Shown: positions 1 to 13,705 of the stretch, one piece after another | Layout: the number at the start of each line of letters is the position of its first letter | Position numbering within the stretch: the first letter of the stretch is position 1 | Assembly: GCF_009792795.1 (NCBI RefSeq) | Contig: NZ_VKHQ01000004.1 | Location: forward strand, 306,659 to 370,658 | Direction of reading: 5' to 3' | Source of the DNA: Cognatiluteimonas profundi | Lineage (GTDB): Bacteria > Pseudomonadota > Gammaproteobacteria > Xanthomonadales > Xanthomonadaceae | DNA: 64,000 nucleotides | Program-made: the position numbers and the translations under genes | The notes under the pieces: model-generated | Databases searched by the model: none | Told to the model about the DNA's origin: nothing | What the model saw: only the letters and a program-made list of their open reading frames with translations

Positions 1-77
1 GCGGGGGCGCGGGCAACGCGGGGTTTGCGTGCAGGCTTCTCGGCGGCTTCGCCGGAGTCGGGGGTGTTGTCGGACAA
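1..77 (-). CDS. rho: Transcription termination factor Rho, N-terminal end only (runs off the window)
   Basis: Only about 25 codons are visible. A TTG start at 75-77 is preceded by an AGGAAA ribosome-binding site, and the reading begins (M)SDNTPDSGEAAEKPARKPR, a charged, Ala/Pro/Lys-rich stretch like the extended N-terminus of xanthomonad Rho. The assignment rests mainly on position: trxA lies just upstream on the same strand and rhlB diverges from trxA, an order also found in E. coli (rhlB / trxA-rho). Rho is the hexameric RNA helicase that ends transcription. None of the helicase motifs lie inside the window, so identity is inferred from context. Confidence 0.55.
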   Translation of the reverse strand, partial: MSDNTPDSGEAAEKPARKPRVARAP

Positions 78-331
78 GATGCGATTTCCTCGCTAAGCGG
101 CCAGCGCCCGCAGTGGGCGGGCGGCGCGGTAAAAATGGGGTATTGAGAGGGGGTGCGGCAGAGAAACCCGTGCCGGTAGGGCGAAACTAGCACCCCCGCG
201 TAGCGGCGGCAAGCGATCCGGATGCGTCGTTTACGGTCCGTGCCGAGCTGGCGCCAGCGTGATGGACCCTGTGCAGGGTCCGCGACGGGCGACAGGGGCG
301 GACCGCCTGTCACCGCCGGCAGAGCCTGGGA
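78..331. other. trxA-rho intergenic region with two strong hairpins
   Basis: This 254-bp gap carries no convincing gene. It holds a perfect inverted repeat at 264-281 (arms GGACCCTG/CAGGGTCC, 2-nt spacer) and a second hairpin at 291-311 (arms GACAGG/CCTGTC), both just downstream of the trxA stop. Neither is followed by a T-tract, so they are not classic intrinsic terminators. They could be a 3' end stabiliser for trxA mRNA or part of the rho leader, since rho is commonly autoregulated. Confidence 0.4.
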
Positions 332-658
332 TCAGAGCGCCTTGTCGATGATCTGGGCCAGCTGGGCCTTGCCCACCGCACCGATCTGGGTGGCCTGGAC
401 CTGGCCGTCCTTGAACAGCAGCAGCATCGGGATCGAGCGCACGTGGTACTTCAGCGCGACCGCGCGGTTCTGGTCGATATCGACCTTCACCACCTTGGCG
501 CGACCGGCATAGGTCTGCGCCAGCTCATCCAGCGCGGGGGCGATCATCTTGCAGGGCCCGCACCATTGCGCCCAGAAATCGACCAGCACCGGCTCGCTGG
601 ATTGCAGGACCTGGCTGTCGAAGTCGGCGTCGGTGGCGTGGATCACGTTGTCGGTCAT
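332..658 (-). CDS. trxA: Thioredoxin 1
   Basis: This 108-aa cytoplasmic disulfide reductase passes electrons from thioredoxin reductase to ribonucleotide reductase, PAPS reductase, peroxiredoxins and other targets. The active-site motif WCGPC is at residues 32-36, with the buried Asp in VLVDFWA and the cis-Pro loop SIPMLL. Length matches the family. The reading frame stays open upstream, but the ATG at 656-658 is chosen because it has an AAGGAG ribosome-binding site and gives the canonical N-terminus. It is transcribed toward rho and away from rhlB. Confidence 0.97.
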   Translation of the reverse strand: MTDNVIHATDADFDSQVLQSSEPVLVDFWAQWCGPCKMIAPALDELAQTYAGRAKVVKVDIDQNRAVALKYHVRSIPMLLLFKDGQVQATQIGAVGKAQLAQIIDKAL

Positions 659-740
659 GGGCAATGGCTCCTTGCTGACCGGACGGGGACCGACCCGATC
701 AATTGTCGGTAAATCAACTGGATGCGCGGCCGGAAGGGAC

Positions 741-769
741 GCATTACTGTTAAACTGGGGCGTTTTCAA
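741..769 (-). promoter_or_regulatory. Predicted sigma-70 promoter of trxA
   Basis: On the minus strand a TTGAAA -35 box (769-764) is separated by 17 nt from a TAATGC -10 box (746-741). This would start transcription near 734 and give a leader of about 75 nt before trxA. It was recognised from consensus and spacing only. Confidence 0.45.
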
Positions 770-891
770 GAGGGTTTCAAGCGCCGGCTCATCAGAGCGT
801 GCGCGGCCCCGAACGCTGATCGGCAGTCTGCTGCGCCGACGCCTCCCACGCAAGCGCGCACCGCGCGCCATCCCGGACTGACTGCAAACGC

Positions 892-2565
892 ATGAGCGAC
901 AAGCCCCTTACCGACATCTCGTTTTCCAGCTTCGACCTGCAACCTGCACTGCTCGCAGGGCTGGAAGCCGCCGGCTTCTCCCGCTGCACCCCGATCCAGG
1001 CGCTGACGCTGCCGATCACCCTGCCCGGCCGCGACGTCGCCGGCCAGGCGCAGACGGGCACCGGCAAGACCCTCGCCTTCCTCATCACCGTCGTCAACCG
1101 GCTGATGACGCGACCCGCGCTCGCCGAGCGCAAGCCGGAGGATCCGCGCGCGCTGATCCTGGCGCCCACGCGCGAACTCGCGATCCAGATCCACAAGGAC
1201 GCGGTGAAGTTCGGCGCCGACCTCGGCCTGAAGTTCGCGCTGGTCTACGGCGGCGTCGACTACGACAAGCAGCGCCAGCTGCTGCAGGACGGTGCCGACG
1301 TCATCATCGCGACCCCGGGCCGCCTGATCGACTACGTCAAGCAGCACAAGGTGGTTTCGCTGCACGCCTGTGAGATCTGCGTGCTGGACGAGGCCGACCG
1401 CATGTTCGACCTGGGCTTCATCAAGGACATCCGTTTCCTGCTGCGCCGCATGCCGGTGCGCACCGAGCGGCAGACGCTGCTGTTCTCCGCGACCCTGTCG
1501 CATCGCGTGCTCGAGCTCGCCTACGAGCACATGAACGAGCCGGAGAAGGTCACCGTCGAGTCCGAGTTCATCACCAACTCCACCGTGCGCCAGCTGATGT
1601 ACCTGCCGGCCGACGACGAGAAGCTGCCGCTGCTGCTGGGCCTGCTGTCACGCAGCGAAGGCGCGCGCACGATGGTCTTCGTCAACACCAAGGCCTGGGT
1701 CGAACGCGTGGCGCGCGCGCTGGAACGCGCCGGTTATCGCGTCGGCGTGCTGTCCGGCGACGTGCCGCAGAAGAAGCGCGAGTCGCTGCTGGCGAAGTTC
1801 CAGAAAGGCCAGCTCGAAATCCTGGTCGCCACCGATGTCGCCGCGCGTGGACTCCACATCGACGGCGTCTCGCACGTCTACAACTACGACCTGCCATTCG
1901 ATGCCGAGGATTACGTGCATCGCATCGGCCGGACGGCACGCCTCGGAGCGGAAGGCGATGCGATCAGCTTCGCCTGCGAGCGCTATGCGCAGGGCCTGCC
2001 GGACATCGAGGCCTACATCGAGCAGAAGATCCCGGTCGAGCCGATCACCGCCGACCTGCTGGTGGCGCGCCCGCGCAAGCCGCGCGAAGGGGTCGAGGTC
2101 GATGCCGCCGAAGGCGAGAGCGTCAGCGCGATCTTCAAGGAAGCGCGCGAACAGCGCGCCGCGGAAGACCAGCGTCGCGGCATCAAGCCGCGATCGGGCG
2201 AACGCAGTTCCGCCGGCCGTACCGGCAGCGCGGAGCGCGGACCGCGTCCGCCACGCAAACCGGCGGCGCAGGCTCCCGCCGCAGCGGCCCCGGTCGAAGC
2301 GGCCGCCATGGCTGCTCCCGCCGCGGCAGTCGTTGCGCCTGACGCGGAGCGCGGACCGCGCAAGCGTCGCCGGCGTCGTGGCGGCAAGCGCATCGAAGGC
2401 GCCGAAGCCGCCGCAGCGCCGACCCTGCCGACGGGGACTTCGCAGGTCATCGCCACGCGGGTCAATGCACCGCCGGCGGCTGGCAGCGATGCGCCGTCGC
2501 TCATCTCGCGCATCGGCAAGGGCCTGAAGTCGCTGGTTACCCGGGCGCCGCGCTCGCAGCACTGA
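892..2565 (+). CDS. rhlB: ATP-dependent RNA helicase RhlB (DEAD-box)
   Basis: This 557-aa DEAD-box helicase unwinds structured RNA and in enterobacteria is the degradosome helicase that feeds mRNA to RNase E and PNPase. In order: the Q motif (FSSF...CTPIQ, residues about 11-36), Walker A AQTGTGKT (53-60), [12 protein letters not shown] (166-169), SAT (199-201), and HRIGRTAR in the second RecA lobe. The last ~150 residues form a low-complexity Ala/Pro/Arg tail with a basic run ([10 protein letters not shown]), probably the RNA- or partner-binding part. It is longer than E. coli RhlB (421 aa) because of this tail. It is divergent from trxA and overlaps the convergent xth gene by 29 nt. Confidence 0.95.
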   Translation: MSDKPLTDISFSSFDLQPALLAGLEAAGFSRCTPIQALTLPITLPGRDVAGQAQTGTGKTLAFLITVVNRLMTRPALAERKPEDPRALILAPTRELAIQIHKDAVKFGADLGLKFALVYGGVDYDKQRQLLQDGADVIIATPGRLIDYVKQHKVVSLHACEICVLDEADRMFDLGFIKDIRFLLRRMPVRTERQTLLFSATLSHRVLELAYEHMNEPEKVTVESEFITNSTVRQLMYLPADDEKLPLLLGLLSRSEGARTMVFVNTKAWVERVARALERAGYRVGVLSGDVPQKKRESLLAKFQKGQLEILVATDVAARGLHIDGVSHVYNYDLPFDAEDYVHRIGRTARLGAEGDAISFACERYAQGLPDIEAYIEQKIPVEPITADLLVARPRKPREGVEVDAAEGESVSAIFKEAREQRAAEDQRRGIKPRSGERSSAGRTGSAERGPRPPRKPAAQAPAAAAPVEAAAMAAPAAAVVAPDAERGPRKRRRRRGGKRIEGAEAAAAPTLPTGTSQVIATRVNAPPAAGSDAPSLISRIGKGLKSLVTRAPRSQH

Positions 2566-3349
2566 GCGGCGACACGGCGTCCCGATCGAACCGTGCCCAC
2601 ACGGGCGCGTGGTCGCTCGGACGTTCCCAACCGCGCGGCGCCAGGTCGATGCCTGCCGCCGTGCAGCGTGCGCGTAGCGCCTCGGATACCAGCACCAGGT
2701 CGATGCGCAGCCCCCAGCCGCGGTCGAATGCCAGCAGCCGGTAGTCCCACCACGAATGATGTCCCGGCTCGTCGCAGTGCAGCCGGAAGCTGTCGTGCAG
2801 CCCCAGCTCGCCGATGCCGGCCAGCGCGGCACGCTCCTGGGTCGAACACATGATCTTCTCGTGCCAGCGCTTCGGGCTGTGCACGTCGATGTCGGCGGGC
2901 GCGATGTTGAAATCGCCCAGCACCACGAGCTCGGGATGCCGCGCAGCTTCGTCGGCGAGCATCGCCCGCGCGGCCTGCAGCCAGCGCAATTTGTAGTCGA
3001 ACTTCCCGCTGCCGACCGCCTGTCCGTTGACCACGTAGAAGTTCACCACGCGCACCCCGTCGACGGTGGCCGCGATCACGCGCTGCTGGACATCCTCGAA
3101 GCCGGGGATGCCGACCTGCACGTCCTCGATCGCATGCCCGCGCGCGAGGATGGCCACGCCGTTGTAGCTCTTCTGCCCGGCGAACACGCTGCGGTAGCCC
3201 AAGCCCGCCAGCGCGGTGTCGGGGAAACGCTCGTCGGGCAGCTTGGTTTCCTGCAGCGCGACGACGTCAGGTGCCGACTCGCCCAGCCACTGCTCCAGGT
3301 GCGGCATCCGCACGTTGAGGGAGTTGACGTTCCAGGAGGCGATCTTCAT
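2537..3349 (-). CDS. xth: Exodeoxyribonuclease III / AP endonuclease
   Basis: This 270-aa base-excision repair nuclease is predicted to cut 5' to abasic sites and to have 3'-5' exonuclease and 3'-phosphatase activity. Family signatures are all present: [10 protein letters not shown] at the start, the metal ligand Glu34 in LQETK, Asp146 and Asn148 in GDFNIAP, and the catalytic Asp246-His247 pair in SDHAPV. Length is typical of ExoIII. The gene stands alone and converges on rhlB. The 29-nt overlap of the two 3' ends lies in the variable tails of both proteins, so both stops look genuine. Confidence 0.95.
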   Translation of the reverse strand: MKIASWNVNSLNVRMPHLEQWLGESAPDVVALQETKLPDERFPDTALAGLGYRSVFAGQKSYNGVAILARGHAIEDVQVGIPGFEDVQQRVIAATVDGVRVVNFYVVNGQAVGSGKFDYKLRWLQAARAMLADEAARHPELVVLGDFNIAPADIDVHSPKRWHEKIMCSTQERAALAGIGELGLHDSFRLHCDEPGHHSWWDYRLLAFDRGWGLRIDLVLVSEALRARCTAAGIDLAPRGWERPSDHAPVWARFDRDAVSPLSAASAAPG

Positions 3350-3668
3350 CGCTGCATTTTATCGCTTTGCGACCCCACGCCCGTCCGCCGGCGCCGGACT
3401 GGCGTGCGCGTAGCGATCGAATCCGCGCACCGCGCGAACGGACCATGCGACAACCACGGCGGTTCGGCGTGGAATGTGACGCCCGCGCGCGGAAATGCGC
3501 CCGCGAGCGTCACTCTGGCGAGCATTTTGCGATGCCGAAAGCGACGTATTGCGACAGTGTTCCCAGGCACAGTGCGGACGCGTACCTTGCGCGAGCACCC
3601 GGGGGTGTGCAGCCGACTCCCCATTGCATGCGTGCAATGTCCGACGTCTTGATCCCAGGGGAAGTTCC
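3350..3668. other. Divergent xth / adhesin promoter region
   Basis: This is a 319-bp gene-free gap. On the minus strand TAAAAT (3361-3356) is a good -10 box only about 6 nt before the xth ATG, so xth mRNA may be leaderless or nearly so. Toward the adhesin there is an inverted repeat at 3622-3639 (arms CATTGCA/TGCAATG, 4-nt spacer), about 30 nt upstream of the start codon, and a GGGGAAG ribosome-binding site. No clear -35/-10 pair for the adhesin could be assigned. Confidence 0.4.
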
Positions 3669-5906
3669 ATGTCGCGCAACAACCATCTTGCGCTCGCGAT
3701 CGCGAGCGCGCTGAGCCTGTACATTGCCCATCCGGCGCCGGCGATGGCCGGTGAGTGCCAGCAGGACATTGGCTGGGGCTACAACTCGTATGGGTCGTAT
3801 GACTCAACCGTTTGCGGCATGTACAACACTGCCTACGGCTACTCGACCAACGCGTTTGGCAACAACAACACGACCTACAGCGATTATTCAAACGCCGTTG
3901 GCTCGAGCAATTCCGTCGGCAACTACTACTCCTACTACTACTACTACGGCAGCAACGCTAACTACAGCAGCGCTTTTGGCTACGGCAATTCCGTCGGCAA
4001 CAACTACTACAACAGCGCTAACTACAGCAGCGCTTTTGGCTACGGCAATTCCGTCGGCAACAACTCCTACAGCAACTCTGACTACAGCAGCGCTCTTGGC
4101 TACGTCAACTCAGTGGATGGCTCCAATAGCAACGCAATCGGTTCCCAGAACACGACCTACGGCAATTATTCAAGCGCCGTTGGCTCGGGCAATTCCGTCG
4201 GCAACAACTACTACAGCACTGCTGACTACAGCAGCGCTTTTGGCTACGCCAACTCAGCGTATGGCTCCAATAGCAGCGCAATCGGTTCCCAGAACCATGC
4301 CAACAGTGATAATTCGTCGGCGGTCGGGATGTACAACGTCACCAATAACGCGGAAGCATCCGCGTTCGGTTTCAACAACAGCGCTTCCGGGAGCAGCAGC
4401 AGCGCCTTCGGATTTGGGAATACCGCGAGCAACTACGCAAGCAGCGCATTGGGCTTCGGCAACACGGCGAACGGCTTTGAAAGCAGCGCCCTCGGTGCGG
4501 CGAACGTCGTCGACGGCAATTACGCCAGCGCGGTCGGCTATTCCAATACCGCCAGCGGGGACAACAGCTTCGCAGCCGGCTCGTCCAGCCAGGCGACCGG
4601 AGCCAGCAGCGTCGCGATCGGCCAGACCGCGACCGCTAACGGCGTGGCCACGACGGCCATCGGTGCCGGCGCGACCGCCCTGGGCGACGCGTCCATCGCA
4701 CTAGGCCGAAACGCGTACACCGCCTTTGGGCTCACCAGCGCCACCGCGCTAGGCTCATTCGCTTCGGTCTCGGCCAACAACGCCGTGGCGCTTGGTGCGA
4801 ATTCCATTGCCGACCGCGACAACAGTGTGTCGGTCGGATACGTCGGCGGCGAGCGCCAGATCACCAACGTCGCAGCGGGTACGACGTTGACCGACGCGGT
4901 CAATCTCTCGCAGCTCCAGGCCGTGCAGTCCGTGGCCACGACGACCGACCGCTACTTCAAGGCAGACGGCGCCAATGACGGCAGCGACGACGCATTGGTA
5001 ACCGGTGCCAACAGTGTCGCAATCGGCAGCAATTCGCTCGCCGACCGCGACAACGCGGTGTCGATCGGCTCGGTGGGCAACGAGCGCCAGATCATCAACC
5101 TGGCCGATGGCACCACTGATACCGACGCGGTCAACCTGCGGCAGCTGTATCCACTCGCCAGCGCGTTCGGTGGCGGCGCCAGCTACCTGGGCGGCACGTT
5201 CACGGCGCCGACCTACATCATCCAGGGCTCGAGCTACAACGATGTCGGCTCCGCATTCAGCGCGGTGGACCTGCAGATCGACGGATTGAAGACGTCGATT
5301 GCTGCAATCCAGACGACACCCGGTCCAACAGGTCCCACCGGCCCGACTGGCCCGACCGGTCCGGCTGGAACCAGTGCTCCGGATGCGGTGACATACGACG
5401 ACAGCAGCCATGGGCAGCTGACGCTCGATGGAGCCAACGGTACCCGCGTGTCCAACGTCGCCAACGGCACGGCCGCCACCGATGCGGTGAACCTGGGACA
5501 GTTGCAGTCGGGCGATGCATCGACCCTGGCGTCGGCCAACTCGCATGCCGACGCCGGCGATGCGAGCACGCTGCAGTCGGCCCACAGCTACACCGACCAG
5601 AAGGTCGCGACGCTGAACCTCGACTTCACCAACTTCAGCGCCAGCGTGGATGACCGGTTCCGGCAGCAGGACTCGCGCATCGACAAGGTGGGTGCCATGG
5701 GCGCGGCAATGGCCAACATGACGGCATCCGCTGCCGGCGTGCGCACGACCAATCGCGTGGCCGTCGGCGTGGGCAACTACCACGGCGCGAATGCACTGGC
5801 CTTCGGTTACCAGCGCGCGCTGTCGGACCGGGCGGTGATCACCCTGGGCGGCGCGTTCAGCGGCAACGACAACTCGGTGGGAGCCGGCGCGGCTTTCGGC
5901 TGGTAA
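3669..5906 (+). CDS. YadA-type trimeric autotransporter adhesin with collagen-like insert
   Basis: This 745-aa surface protein is predicted to form an outer-membrane trimer that mediates attachment. The ATG at 3669 is chosen because it follows a GGGGAAG site and opens a signal peptide ending near AMAG (about residue 27). Residues ~30-390 are the head: repeated 14-15-residue units of the SSAFGYGNSVG type, rich in Asn, Ser, Tyr and Gly. DAVNLxQL neck motifs occur near residues 407, 486 and 605. A run of Gly-Pro-Thr triplets lies at about 551-566. The C-terminal ~70 residues are the four-strand YadA anchor ending in Trp. The head DNA is less GC-rich than its neighbours and internally duplicated. 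The gene is monocistronic, ending at an intrinsic terminator. Confidence 0.9.
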   Translation: MSRNNHLALAIASALSLYIAHPAPAMAGECQQDIGWGYNSYGSYDSTVCGMYNTAYGYSTNAFGNNNTTYSDYSNAVGSSNSVGNYYSYYYYYGSNANYSSAFGYGNSVGNNYYNSANYSSAFGYGNSVGNNSYSNSDYSSALGYVNSVDGSNSNAIGSQNTTYGNYSSAVGSGNSVGNNYYSTADYSSAFGYANSAYGSNSSAIGSQNHANSDNSSAVGMYNVTNNAEASAFGFNNSASGSSSSAFGFGNTASNYASSALGFGNTANGFESSALGAANVVDGNYASAVGYSNTASGDNSFAAGSSSQATGASSVAIGQTATANGVATTAIGAGATALGDASIALGRNAYTAFGLTSATALGSFASVSANNAVALGANSIADRDNSVSVGYVGGERQITNVAAGTTLTDAVNLSQLQAVQSVATTTDRYFKADGANDGSDDALVTGANSVAIGSNSLADRDNAVSIGSVGNERQIINLADGTTDTDAVNLRQLYPLASAFGGGASYLGGTFTAPTYIIQGSSYNDVGSAFSAVDLQIDGLKTSIAAIQTTPGPTGPTGPTGPTGPAGTSAPDAVTYDDSSHGQLTLDGANGTRVSNVANGTAATDAVNLGQLQSGDASTLASANSHADAGDASTLQSAHSYTDQKVATLNLDFTNFSASVDDRFRQQDSRIDKVGAMGAAMANMTASAAGVRTTNRVAVGVGNYHGANALAFGYQRALSDRAVITLGGAFSGNDNSVGAGAAFGW
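3921..4295 (+). repeat. Tandem and dispersed repeats inside the adhesin head
   Basis: A 60-bp unit is tandemly duplicated: 3956-4005 and 4016-4065 are identical over 50 nt, and a third, diverged copy starts at 4081. Separately, about 70 nt from 4080 recur from 4224 (offset 144 bp, 48 codons) with few differences. A run of TAC triplets at about 3922-3945 encodes consecutive tyrosines. All periods are multiples of three, so unit loss or gain would keep the frame and change head length. Confidence 0.85.
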
Positions 5907-5928
5907 GCCAGGCTCGCCAGCGTTGAAG

Positions 5929-5956
5929 AAAGGCCCGGTTTTCCGGGCCTTTTTTT
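5929..5956 (+). terminator. Intrinsic terminator after the adhesin gene
   Basis: The hairpin AAGGCCCGG / CCGGGCCTT with a TTTT loop is followed by a run of T residues (5949-5956), 23 nt after the adhesin stop codon. The A-rich 5' side means it could also act on minus-strand transcripts from the aldehyde dehydrogenase gene. Confidence 0.85.
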
Positions 5957-6007
5957 GTCTGGGAGAACGCAAGACGGGAGTCGGCGCGAGAGCGTGACCG
6001 CCAGCGA

Positions 6008-7417
6008 CTACTTCGCCAGGAACCGGATCAACCGATCCACCGCGCCCCGATACGGCGGCTTGATCCGGTCGCTCGCCGCCCAGCGCGACTGCCGGAAGAC
6101 GGGCAGCAGCTTGCTGAAGGTCTCGAAGCCGGCGCGGCCGTGGATGGCGCCGCTGCCGCTGGGGCCGATGCCGCCGAATGGCAGTGCGTGCACGCCGAAG
6201 TGCACCAGCGTGTCGTTGACGCTGATGCCGCCCGACAGCGTGCGCTGGATGATGTCCTCGACCGTCGCGCGATCGCGGCTGAAGGGATACAGGGCCAGCG
6301 GCCGATCGTGCGTGTTGATCCAGGCGATCGCGTCGTCGATCGTGCGATAGGTCCTGATCGGCAGGATCGGCCCGAAGATTTCCTCGCGCATCAGTGCGCT
6401 GTCGTCGGGCGCATCCAGCACCAGCGTCGGCGTGAACAGGCGCGCATGGGCACCATCGAATGCAACCGGCTCGATCACCCGCGCGCCGCCTGCGCGGGCC
6501 TGCTCGACGTAGCCGACCAGTCGCTGGTACTGGCTGTCGTTGATGATCCGCGTGTAGTCCTCGCTCATCGCCGGATCGCCGAAGCGCGCGCGCAATTCCG
6601 CGCACAGCGCCGCGATGAAGGCATCGCGACGCGGCGCGTCGATCAATGCGTAATCCACGCCGATGCAGGTCTGCCCGGCGTTGAACCACTTGCCCGAGGC
6701 GATGCGCGCGGCCGCCACGTCGAGTGGAAAGTCCTGCGCCACGATCGCCGGCGCCTTGCCGCCGAGCTCCAGCGTCAGCGGCGTGAGATTGGGTGCCGCC
6801 GCGGCAGCCACCTTGCGCCCGGTCGCCGTGGATCCGGTGAACAACAGGTGGTCGAACGGCAAGGCCGCGAATGCGGCACCCACCTGCGATCCGCCCAATG
6901 CCACGGCGACGCGATCGGCGGGGAACACATCCGCCAGCAGTGCCCGCATCCATGCACTGGTGCGCGGCGTGTGTTCTGACGGCTTCAGGTAGACGTGATT
7001 GCCCGCCGCGATGGCTGATGCCAGCGGCATCAATGCCAGGTTGACCGGGTAATTCCACGGCGAAATGATGCCGACCACGCCCACCGGCATCGGCCGGATC
7101 TCGGCCCGCGCCGGCCAGAAACGCCAACCCACCGGGACCCGTCGCGGCCGCATCCAGCGGCGCAGCCGTGCGATCGCATGGTCGATCTCGGCCAGCACGA
7201 TCATGACTTCGGAGACGAGGTTCTCGTGCGTGGAGCGATGGCCGAAATCCTCCTGGATGGCGGCGTCCATCGCATCGACGTCGCGCGCAATCGCGGCGCG
7301 CAGTCGCTGCAGGTCCTCGCGTCGCTGCCGATACGTGGGAATGTCGGCCGACCACGCCGCGCGCAGGCGTTCCAGGGTCGGTTGCAGTTCGGTCGCTTGC
7401 GTGTCGCTCGAGTCCAT
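6008..7417 (-). CDS. Coniferyl-aldehyde-type NAD(P)-dependent aldehyde dehydrogenase
   Basis: This 469-aa aldehyde dehydrogenase is predicted to oxidise an aromatic or aliphatic aldehyde to the acid in the cytoplasm. The catalytic Cys251 (NAGQTCIG) and general base Glu217 (LELGGKAP) are present, as are the oxyanion Asn122 in ISPWNYP and the Rossmann motif FTGSTATG. The N-terminal ~110 residues resemble the coniferyl-aldehyde / fatty-aldehyde branch rather than betaine-type enzymes. The ATG at 7415-7417 is preferred over the open frame reaching 7513 because the longer form would overlap the divergent neighbour and adds an unconserved Arg-rich leader. The substrate cannot be decided from sequence. 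Confidence 0.85.
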   Translation of the reverse strand: MDSSDTQATELQPTLERLRAAWSADIPTYRQRREDLQRLRAAIARDVDAMDAAIQEDFGHRSTHENLVSEVMIVLAEIDHAIARLRRWMRPRRVPVGWRFWPARAEIRPMPVGVVGIISPWNYPVNLALMPLASAIAAGNHVYLKPSEHTPRTSAWMRALLADVFPADRVAVALGGSQVGAAFAALPFDHLLFTGSTATGRKVAAAAAPNLTPLTLELGGKAPAIVAQDFPLDVAAARIASGKWFNAGQTCIGVDYALIDAPRRDAFIAALCAELRARFGDPAMSEDYTRIINDSQYQRLVGYVEQARAGGARVIEPVAFDGAHARLFTPTLVLDAPDDSALMREEIFGPILPIRTYRTIDDAIAWINTHDRPLALYPFSRDRATVEDIIQRTLSGGISVNDTLVHFGVHALPFGGIGPSGSGAIHGRAGFETFSKLLPVFRQSRWAASDRIKPPYRGAVDRLIRFLAK

Positions 7418-7467
7418 GGCCGCGAGTGTAGACCTGCCGGTGGCCGCGGCTCGTCTAGAATCCACCC

Positions 7468-8007
7468 ATGCACCCGAGACCCTACCGCGGCATCCTTCCC
7501 ACCATCGGCGCACGCGCGTACGTGGACCCGGCGGCGACCGTCATCGGTGATGTCGTGCTGGGCGACGACGTCTCGATCTGGCCTGGCACCATCGTGCGCG
7601 GCGATGTCAACTTCATCCGCATCGGCGCACGCACCAACATCCAGGACGGCAGCGTGGTGCATGTCAGCCATGACGGTCCGCACGCCAAGCTCGGCGGGTT
7701 CGCCACGGTGATCGGAAGCGATGTCACCATCGGCCACAAGGCGATCGTGCATGCCTGCCGGATCGAGGACGCCGTGCTGATCGGCATGGGCGCGATCGTC
7801 CTGGACGGCGCGATCGTGCGCAAGCACGGTTTTGTCGGCGCCGGCGCCCTGGTCGCGCCCGGCAAGGAAGTCGGCGAGCGCGAATTGTGGCTGGGCAATC
7901 CGGCGCGCATGGTGCGGATGCTCAGCGACGCGGAAGTCGACGCATTGTTCTACAGCGCGCAGCATTACGTGCGCCTCAAGGACCAGTATCTGGCAGCGGC
8001 GCCGTAA
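7468..8007 (+). CDS. Gamma-carbonic-anhydrase family protein (YrdA-like, left-handed beta-helix)
   Basis: This 179-aa protein is made almost entirely of hexapeptide repeats (ATVIGDVVLGDDVSIWPG pattern), predicting a trimeric left-handed beta-helix. The three metal-binding histidines of the family are present: His65 (SVVHVSH), His90 (TIGHK) and His95 (IVHAC). Family members in proteobacteria bind zinc, but carbonic anhydrase activity is not always seen, so the function is a structural inference. It has no operon partner and diverges from the aldehyde dehydrogenase with 50 nt between start codons. Confidence 0.85.
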   Translation: MHPRPYRGILPTIGARAYVDPAATVIGDVVLGDDVSIWPGTIVRGDVNFIRIGARTNIQDGSVVHVSHDGPHAKLGGFATVIGSDVTIGHKAIVHACRIEDAVLIGMGAIVLDGAIVRKHGFVGAGALVAPGKEVGERELWLGNPARMVRMLSDAEVDALFYSAQHYVRLKDQYLAAAP

Positions 8008-8017
8008 CGGCGCGTCG

Positions 8018-8272
8018 CTACGGCAGCGTGGCGACCTCGAGCGCGGACAGCACATCCAGGGCTTCGTCGCGATGCGTTCCGCACATCGTGATGTGCGGCC
8101 GCAAGGAAGCGCAGAACGCCGGCCGCTCCGGCAGCCCGAACAGGCGACAACCCAGGGCGTCGTCGAGCTGCACGCAGGGAATGCCGGCCGGCTTGCCGAA
8201 TGGCATGCCCGGTATCGGGCTGTTGATCGACGGGGCGATGCAGCACGCACCGCACCCATTGCGGCACTGCAT
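8018..8272 (-). CDS. YkgJ-family cysteine-cluster protein
   Basis: This 84-aa protein begins MQCRNGCGACC, the cysteine cluster of the YkgJ/FliB-like family, with further cysteines in IPCVQL, LGCRLFG, FCASL and MCGT. It is probably a metal or Fe-S binding protein of unknown role. Eight cysteines in 84 residues are unlikely by chance. The ATG at 8270-8272 is chosen because it starts 2 nt after the aroE stop and places the cluster at the N-terminus. It is the last gene of the hemB-aroE cluster. Confidence 0.8.
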   Translation of the reverse strand: MQCRNGCGACCIAPSINSPIPGMPFGKPAGIPCVQLDDALGCRLFGLPERPAFCASLRPHITMCGTHRDEALDVLSALEVATLP

Positions 8273-8274
8273 CG

Positions 8275-13360
<5,086 letters not shown>

Positions 13361-13368
<8 letters not shown>

Positions 13369-13630
13369 CGGTGCCCCAGTCGGCGGTCATCGGGTCGGCC
13401 ATGGACGGTGGAAACTGGACATGGAAACCCTGCGCGGCGAGGTTGCGCCGGACGACCTCGGGATTCTCGCGTGCCAGCGTGCGCTGTCCGGTGAGTTCGA
13501 CATCCAGCACGAACCGCAGCGCCCCAAGCGTGCTGCGCAACGGATCGGGCAGGCGCTCGAACGCGTCGCGCCCGGCGAGGTACACGTAGGTGTCGGCCTT
13601 GTTCAGGCTCTTGTAGACGAAGGCGTGCAT
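13361..13630 (-). CDS. YcgL domain protein
   Basis: This 89-aa protein starts MHAFVYKSLNKADTYVYLAG, the hallmark of the YcgL family (DUF709), and has the conserved block LRFVLDVELTGQRTLAREN followed by GFHVQFPP. The function is unknown. The ATG at 13628-13630 is chosen over the longer open frame because the family motif begins immediately there. It lies between cydB (75-nt gap) and the ankyrin gene (8-nt overlap). Confidence 0.88.
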
Positions 13631-13705
13631 GCAGACCGTGCGGCGTGGTTGCGCACAGCATACCTGCCCGCTTGCGGGCGGCGAACCGCATTGCAGCACC
13701 CGCCG

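Noticed and set aside
2537..2565. Possible frameshift or mis-assembly at the rhlB / xth overlap
   Set aside because: Both proteins end in normal variable tails and both stops are clean; a short convergent overlap is ordinary in compact genomes.
4755..7355. 866-codon minus-strand frame across the adhesin and aldehyde dehydrogenase genes
   Set aside because: It crosses the adhesin terminator and two genuine genes in other frames, with no family resemblance.
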